Shown here: positions 58,719 to 64,000 of the stretch, piece by piece
How the letters are laid out: each line of letters opens with the position of its first letter
Position numbering within the stretch: the stretch's first letter is position 1
DNA from: a virus
Length of the DNA stretch: 64,000 nt
Direction: 5' to 3' (one strand)
Virus record (IMG/VR): IMGVR_UViG_3300009419_000011
Span: 1-64,000 of that record
Made by a program: the position numbers and the translations under genes
Notes under the pieces: model-generated
Database searches by the model: none
What the model was told of the DNA's origin: nothing
What the model saw: the letters and a program-made list of their open reading frames with translations, nothing else

Positions 58719-61255
58719 TTAACTAAACACTCCACAATGCCTGATCCGCTTTCTAACGCAAATGCAAATGGCTGTCGACCATTGCTTTCTGTGCTGCCTT
58801 TGCCATCCATGTACGGCCAAATAGGTTCTCCTTTTAACACGTATCCTTCTACCTTAACTGGTACACGCCCAGTTAAAGCAATGTATGTACCGCCTTCTAA
58901 TTCGCTGTTCATCATGTATGCAGGCTTGCCGGACACTACGCCAATAACATAACAGTCGCTAGTAGTTATTGCAGTAACTTCTGCAACACCGCCTATCATC
59001 ATAACTGTACCAACTGAGTATTCCTGGTCTGCTAGATACTTTTCTGCCAAGTCAGCATATACTGCAACAGTAGCAGTTCCTCTAAAGAATGATCCTCTAA
59101 TATCGCCCAAGTCATCTCTTGCAACAATTGTGGCAGTAATATTATCTTCATATCCTTTTGCAAAATAACTAAACCCGCCTACATACGGTACAATTTCTAA
59201 AGCTGCTGCCTGTGCATTACTCGCACCAGTAGCACCAGTTAAACCATCAGCACCAGTAGCACCTTGAGCCCCAGTAGCACCAGTTGATCCTTGAGCACCA
59301 GTTGCACCTGTAGCACCATCAAATCCAGCCGGTCCGGTAGAGCCCGACAACCCGGTAGCACCCGAACTACCAGTAAGTCCAATAGGTCCTTCTGGTCCTG
59401 TAGCCCCCATAGCTCCGGTTGCACCTGTAGAACCGATTGGACCAGTTGCACCATCTGGGCCAGTTGCACCGGTTGATCCCATTACACCTTCTGCTCCAGT
59501 AGCACCAGTTGAACCTGATGGGCCAGTAGCACCAGTTATAGGACCAACGCTGATTACAGAAGCATCGTTTAGTGTAAATTCAATTATGGTATTGCTAGAA
59601 GTTAGAGTAGCAGTAGTAATATATTTTCCAGCAGGACCAGTAGCACCAGTTGCTCCAGAAGCTCCTTGGTTGCCCTGTGTTCCAACTGCTCCGGTAGCTC
59701 CTGCAGGACCAGTTGCACCTGTAGCACCAGTAGTTCCTGGTATGCTAGGTCCTTCTGCTCCGGTAGCACCTGCAGGGCCTGTTGCACCTGTAGCACCAGT
59801 AGCACCTGTAGTACCTAATGGACCGGTAGCACCTGTGCTGCCCTGCAACCCTGTAGCACCTGTAGCACCAGTTGCTCCGATGGCACCTGTGGCACCTGTA
59901 GCACCTTGGCCAGTAGCACCTGTAGCACCTGGCTCGCCTTGGTTACCAGTTGCACCTGTTGATCCTGTAGCACCAATACCAGTTGCACCCGTTGCACCTA
60001 ACTCTCCCTGAATACCAGTTGCACCCGTTGCACCGTCTCCGCCAATTGGCCCAGTTGAGCCAGTAGCACCGTCTGGACCAGTTGCACCTTCAGCACCGGT
60101 AGCACCTGTAGCACCTAATCCAGTTGATCCTTGCGGCCCAGTTGCACCAGTTGCTCCTCGAAGGCCTGTTGCACCAGTTGCACCGAAGTTACCTGTAGCA
60201 CCTGTTGATCCTAACGGACCAGTAGCACCTGTTGTGCCTAAGTCACCAGTTGGTCCTTGAATACCTGTAGCACCAGTAGCACCAAAATTTCCAGTTGCAC
60301 CAGTACCACCGACTGATCCAGTTGCACCCGGACTGCCGATACCAGTTGAACCAGTTGATCCTTGTCCTGTAGCACCTGTGGCCCCAGCACCGCCAAATGG
60401 TGCACCTGCACTCCAGTTACCATCTCCGTTTTGTTTGATATATAACGTGCCAGTACCTAGTTCTAAGAATGCAAAACCGAACGGCCTATCATCATACTGA
60501 CTTCTTTCATCATACGGAGTTGGCCAATATCCTACAGCATCAATAACAAACGGTTGTCCAATCTCACCAGTAGCACCTGTAGATCCTTCACCAGTAGCAC
60601 CTATAGCACCAATAGGACCAGTTGAACCAGTGCCACCTTGTCCTGCAAATGTTCCAGCAATACCAGTTGCACCTTGTAGGCCAGTAGCACCGGTTGATCC
60701 TTGAGCACCAGTTGCACCAGTACCGCCTTGTCCGGGAATACCTTGCGGCCCAGTTGAACCAGTGCCACCTTGGAATGCTGCTACTCCGGGAATTCCTTGG
60801 AGTCCTGTTGCACCTTGCTCGCCAGTTGCACCTTGGGCACCTGTAGAACCAGTAGCACCGCTGCCTGTAGCACCTTGACTACCTGTAGCACCTGCACTGC
60901 CAGCAGGACCTTGAGATCCAGTAGCACCAGTAGCACCCATAAACGCAGCAGTGCCCGGAATACCTTGCGGCCCGGTTGCACCAGTTCCTCCTGGATATCC
61001 TATATCACCTTTTGGACCTGTAGACCCAGTTGAACCGTCTTGACCTGTTGCACCAGTTGATCCGCTGCCCGTAGCACCTCGTAATCCAATTGGTCCAGTA
61101 GCACCGCTTGCACCTACCGCGGTCTCTCTACTAAAAAATGTTCCTAATGTTTCTACAGTTGTATAGTATGTTTGTCTGGTAGAAGTATCTGCTACTGGTA
61201 TCAGAACAGCATTGGTTAGTGTGTTTAACGGTGGTAAATTACTTATTGTGCTCAT
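58715..61255 (-). CDS. Collagen-like fibre protein with the shared C-terminal domain, 846 residues
   Basis: N-terminal [20 protein letters not shown] domain (about 1-50), Gly-X-Y arrays (50-240 and 285-685) interrupted by a small domain ([20 protein letters not shown]), then the same C-terminal domain as paralogues 3 and 4 at 6885 and 8511 ([37 protein letters not shown]). This links the collagen-like fibres to the other fibre array. Its end overlaps the 55827 gene start by 4 bases. Confidence 0.8.
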   Translation of the reverse strand: MSTISNLPPLNTLTNAVLIPVADTSTRQTYYTTVETLGTFFSRETAVGASGATGPIGLRGATGSGSTGATGQDGSTGSTGPKGDIGYPGGTGATGPQGIPGTAAFMGATGATGSQGPAGSAGATGSQGATGSGATGSTGAQGATGEQGATGLQGIPGVAAFQGGTGSTGPQGIPGQGGTGATGAQGSTGATGLQGATGIAGTFAGQGGTGSTGPIGAIGATGEGSTGATGEIGQPFVIDAVGYWPTPYDERSQYDDRPFGFAFLELGTGTLYIKQNGDGNWSAGAPFGGAGATGATGQGSTGSTGIGSPGATGSVGGTGATGNFGATGATGIQGPTGDLGTTGATGPLGSTGATGNFGATGATGLRGATGATGPQGSTGLGATGATGAEGATGPDGATGSTGPIGGDGATGATGIQGELGATGATGIGATGSTGATGNQGEPGATGATGQGATGATGAIGATGATGATGLQGSTGATGPLGTTGATGATGATGPAGATGAEGPSIPGTTGATGATGPAGATGAVGTQGNQGASGATGATGPAGKYITTATLTSSNTIIEFTLNDASVISVGPITGATGPSGSTGATGAEGVMGSTGATGPDGATGPIGSTGATGAMGATGPEGPIGLTGSSGATGLSGSTGPAGFDGATGATGAQGSTGATGAQGATGADGLTGATGASNAQAAALEIVPYVGGFSYFAKGYEDNITATIVARDDLGDIRGSFFRGTATVAVYADLAEKYLADQEYSVGTVMMIGGVAEVTAITTSDCYVIGVVSGKPAYMMNSELEGGTYIALTGRVPVKVEGYVLKGEPIWPYMDGKGSTESNGRQPFAFALESGSGIVECLVK
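59220..61090 (-). repeat. Collagen-type Gly-X-Y coding repeats
   Basis: A second long array of short tandem coding repeats, broken near 60400-60560 by unique sequence. The complementary strand gives spurious Pro/Val/Ala reading frames. Confidence 0.85.
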
Positions 61256-61258
61256 CTT

Positions 61259-63988
61259 TTATTCAACTAGTAGTGCGTTTCCGTCAGAGTCAGTAATAAT
61301 GATACCGTCTGGACCAGCCAGCACATTTAATGGTTGTACATCATCAACATTCTTAATTGGGAACTTGAGATATTTATCGCCACTGTAATCTAGTGTTTGA
61401 TCAATAATTAATCTGTCAACTTCGAAATCAATTAATTTAAAGTCAAATCCATTGAGCTCAATCTTTCTTTTAATTTTATAACCTTCACCAGGCAACGCAT
61501 AACAAATTGGCATTGCTTTAATAAAGCCTAACGGTGCTCCAGTTGCCTGTTGAATAGTTCTCATAAATCTAGGACGTAAATATTCGTCTACTTTAATAGT
61601 TTTGCCGTATATTTGAACGCTTTCGAGACTATTTTGCCAGTTTTCGATGCTATTACTGTATAAATTGACCAGCCCCTGATTAATTAAGAAACTGATATTA
61701 TCGGGACTTTTTCCTAACATATTGCTTTGACTGTCAATAATATCAACATATACTAGATCGTAAACATAATTTCCCTGCTCATCTTCTGCAGGAATTGTTT
61801 TTACATCTCCAAAGTAAAATCTTTTGTTGTAAAAATAATTCTGTAGCCCTACTACATACTCAGCTAAGTTTAATCTTTCAATTCCGTATTCTAAAGTCAT
61901 TCGAATATCTTTTTGTAAACCAAATGCAGGGTCTGCTGGGCGATATAATACTTTAGGATCAAATACATCTCTGTTATTAATAAAATCTCTGTAGACTTTT
62001 CGGCGTTGGCGTGCCATAAATGGACGCATATACACACTGCTAAACGGAGTAGGATCATTATCACCGATAAGAATTGTAAACTCTTGATCAATTGTTGCTA
62101 GTCGATAAGCATTAGTAGCTTCTACGGTGAACGTATATGCACGATCAAAGGTAGTTCCGCCACCGTCAATGGTAAATTCTGTAGGTTGATAGTAATCAAC
62201 TTCAGTAGTTCCACCATAAGGAATTTTTCCTACAATACTTCCGTCATTCTTAAATTCTAAACCTGCAGGCAATTCACCTTCTACAAACCTATATTGAATT
62301 CCTAAGTCAGGTAAATTCTCATGTTGTGCTACTACTGATAGCTCGCTTTGATATCCTGCTGCAATTGTACCTACGGTGGATGTAGTAATCCATTGTAAAT
62401 CGGTGTTTACACTGCCTTGTAGTCTTAATTGAAATACTCTATCGCTTTTACTTTGATCTCCAGTTTTGGGATCAGTTTTAATCATCCTAATAGTAAATTT
62501 GTAATCTTCACTATATGCAGGTATGTATGGAATTTGTCCGTATAAGTCTCCGGACGTTTCATTTAAATTAAATCCAGGCGGCTTTTGACTCTCACTTCCA
62601 ATGAATAGAATAGTGTTGTCTGGAATGTCGTCTCTTAATGTAGTGTCGTATACTACAGTATCGCCTACAAGTACAGGACTGTGTTTAATACCAATCACAC
62701 ACGTTGAAGTAGTTCCTGTTACTGAACTAATTGTATAAGTGGTATCGTATATTGCATCAGGTACATATGTGTCTAATCTAAGTAATTGTCCAACTTGAGG
62801 TAAGCTAGACACACTCTTTAAATGTACTTCACTCATACCGGCACGATTATACTTAGGCAAAAAGTCTGCACTTTCCCAAGTTGTCCCGTTCCAGACATAG
62901 CTGACAGTTTCATCTAATACATTGTACAAATCACCGATAGTATTAACTAATGGCAATTCGGCAAATGTATCAACTACACCTCTTACAGTTACAGGAAGAC
63001 CACTAGGTCCGGTATTATACTGAGTATCAGCAATTGCTCGAACTTCTGGATTTACACTGATATTATCCCAAATCCAATTAACTGCACCTAGTTCGGGGTG
63101 CGGATCGTATGTTTGTATCCTAACAATTTGATAGTTAGCAGCACGACGAATACCTAAGTTTGCTGGACTTAACCAAGCTGGTGCATACAAGTAACTGTCT
63201 CCTGCTTGGAAACATCTTGCATCTGCTGAAATATACCCTGTGTCTGCACGTAAACTGTTTACGTCAACTACTTGCAATTTAAATAATTTACGACTACTAT
63301 TGAAACCGTCAGTTGCAGTTACATAGAATTGATAAATTTTCTTAATGTACTTTGGACGATTAGTTTTATTTTCAATAATGAAAGCACTATCATACGGATA
63401 ACGATCATATTTTTCAGTATCATATCCGTTACCTGAAACGCCGACTGGCTCTTCTTGCACAGTTATCTCGTCAATGATACCAGTTAGTCTACCGTCTTCG
63501 TTCAGTTTTATTCCTTTAGGTAGTTGTCCGTCACCGTCTGCAATATAATACCTTAGTTTCATATTTTCAAACAAGACATTGGCTACTGCGGACAATTGAT
63601 AATCTACAATATGTTCGTTGACTGCAAAGCACTCACCGCTAGTTCCTACTGCTAAAAATCCACTAGGAGTTACCCAGACTGGATCTTGATTACTAGTTAC
63701 ATCTACTGAAAAAGTACGGTCAGCTACACCCTGTGCATTTTTTGCACGAACTACAAATTGACTTCTAATTGTAGAAGGTACACTCATAGGGTTTCCAATA
63801 ATAAACCCAGTTGTAGTAGTTGATGTAGCGGTAGTTACTAATTGTAAAACCATTCCGTCTGGAAGCTTCCCGCTGATAACACTAAATGTAGATCCGGTGC
63901 CTTCGACTGAAAATGGTATATTAACAGCAGTTCGTTCTGTTAACGTGCCCAGGAACCCCGCATTGGTAATCCATACTGGTGCTGTCAT
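61259..63988 (-). CDS. Large virion protein with Ig-like repeats, probably baseplate or fibre-linked
   Basis: 909 residues. Repeated Ig-like (He_PIG-type) domains are seen: WITNAGFLGTLTERTAVNI with GKLPDGMVL (about 5-50), DPVWVTPSGFLAVG with GQLPKGIKLNEDGRLTG (about 110-170), KPPGFNLNETSGDLYG (near 470) and LQWITTSTVGTIAAGYQ with GELPAGLEFKNDGSIVG (about 535-590). The last 250 residues form a distinct domain (FMARQRRKVYRDFINN to DYSGDKYLKFPI). Such proteins sit in baseplates or long fibres of T4-like phages. The ATG is at 63988, 12 bases from the window edge, so its promoter is not visible. Confidence 0.75.
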   Translation of the reverse strand: MTAPVWITNAGFLGTLTERTAVNIPFSVEGTGSTFSVISGKLPDGMVLQLVTTATSTTTTGFIIGNPMSVPSTIRSQFVVRAKNAQGVADRTFSVDVTSNQDPVWVTPSGFLAVGTSGECFAVNEHIVDYQLSAVANVLFENMKLRYYIADGDGQLPKGIKLNEDGRLTGIIDEITVQEEPVGVSGNGYDTEKYDRYPYDSAFIIENKTNRPKYIKKIYQFYVTATDGFNSSRKLFKLQVVDVNSLRADTGYISADARCFQAGDSYLYAPAWLSPANLGIRRAANYQIVRIQTYDPHPELGAVNWIWDNISVNPEVRAIADTQYNTGPSGLPVTVRGVVDTFAELPLVNTIGDLYNVLDETVSYVWNGTTWESADFLPKYNRAGMSEVHLKSVSSLPQVGQLLRLDTYVPDAIYDTTYTISSVTGTTSTCVIGIKHSPVLVGDTVVYDTTLRDDIPDNTILFIGSESQKPPGFNLNETSGDLYGQIPYIPAYSEDYKFTIRMIKTDPKTGDQSKSDRVFQLRLQGSVNTDLQWITTSTVGTIAAGYQSELSVVAQHENLPDLGIQYRFVEGELPAGLEFKNDGSIVGKIPYGGTTEVDYYQPTEFTIDGGGTTFDRAYTFTVEATNAYRLATIDQEFTILIGDNDPTPFSSVYMRPFMARQRRKVYRDFINNRDVFDPKVLYRPADPAFGLQKDIRMTLEYGIERLNLAEYVVGLQNYFYNKRFYFGDVKTIPAEDEQGNYVYDLVYVDIIDSQSNMLGKSPDNISFLINQGLVNLYSNSIENWQNSLESVQIYGKTIKVDEYLRPRFMRTIQQATGAPLGFIKAMPICYALPGEGYKIKRKIELNGFDFKLIDFEVDRLIIDQTLDYSGDKYLKFPIKNVDDVQPLNVLAGPDGIIITDSDGNALLVE

Positions 63989-64000
63989 ATTATAACCTAA

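Noticed and set aside
54741-61255. Long Pro/Val/Ala-rich reading frames on the + strand and Leu/Val/Gln-rich frames in a second - frame
   Set aside because: They are the complement and shifted readings of Gly-X-Y coding repeats, with no ribosome sites and no independent features.

Overview
The window is an AT-rich stretch of a T4-like tailed-phage (myovirus-type) genome, probably from an uncultured environmental phage. The evidence is a T4-style replisome (family B polymerase gp43, sliding clamp gp45, clamp-loader ATPase gp44, RNase H/FEN exonuclease), exact T4-type late promoters (NATAAATA), a GroES/gp31-like co-chaperonin, PhoH, and large tail-fibre and collagen-like virion genes. Consensus sigma-70 promoters with 17-18 bp spacers and Shine-Dalgarno sites such as AAAGGAG suggest a Gram-negative, probably proteobacterial, host. 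No photosynthesis genes are seen, so nothing points specifically to a cyanophage.

Layout. 1-9890 (+): a collagen-like fibre gene cut by the window edge and ending in a cupredoxin-like domain, one unknown gene, then four tandem paralogous fibre genes that share an N-terminal domain. A bidirectional terminator at 9889-9914 separates them from 9913-45102 (-). That block starts with three small genes behind a late promoter, a VWA/metallopeptidase-like gene and a MoxR-like ATPase, each with its own sigma-70 promoter. Small unknown genes follow, then rnh, queE, MazG-like and cupin genes, folE, a UDP-sugar dehydrogenase with a glycosyltransferase, a QueD-like gene, dpdA, the clamp and DNA polymerase. 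Next (30-36 kb) is a group of proteins with T4 internal-protein-like N-terminal leaders, including a 1270-residue protein carrying three different nucleotidyltransferase-type signatures. Clp, deformylase and DnaJ genes follow, and then a lysis region with holin-like, spanin-like and GH19 endolysin genes. phoH (45211-45951) is the only + gene in the middle. 46029-63988 (-) holds gp44, small unknown genes, a phosphoesterase, a TagD-like nucleotidyltransferase, a MazG-like protein, the co-chaperonin, a DnaE-like fragment, a virion-type gene, a subtilisin-like protease, three collagen-like fibre genes and a large Ig-repeat virion protein.

How it works together. FolE, a QueD-like protein, QueE and DpdA, interleaved with replication genes, point to 7-deazaguanine modification of the phage DNA; QueC is not seen here. 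Early and middle genes use host-like sigma-70 promoters, and several virion or lysis genes follow late promoters. A 7-bp, 8-nt-loop hairpin abutting the polymerase Shine-Dalgarno matches the architecture of the T4/RB69 gp43 translational operator. Two genes (clpA-like, and an unknown at 14.5-15.0 kb) appear split by single-base frameshifts. All functional calls come from reading motifs by eye; no database search was run.
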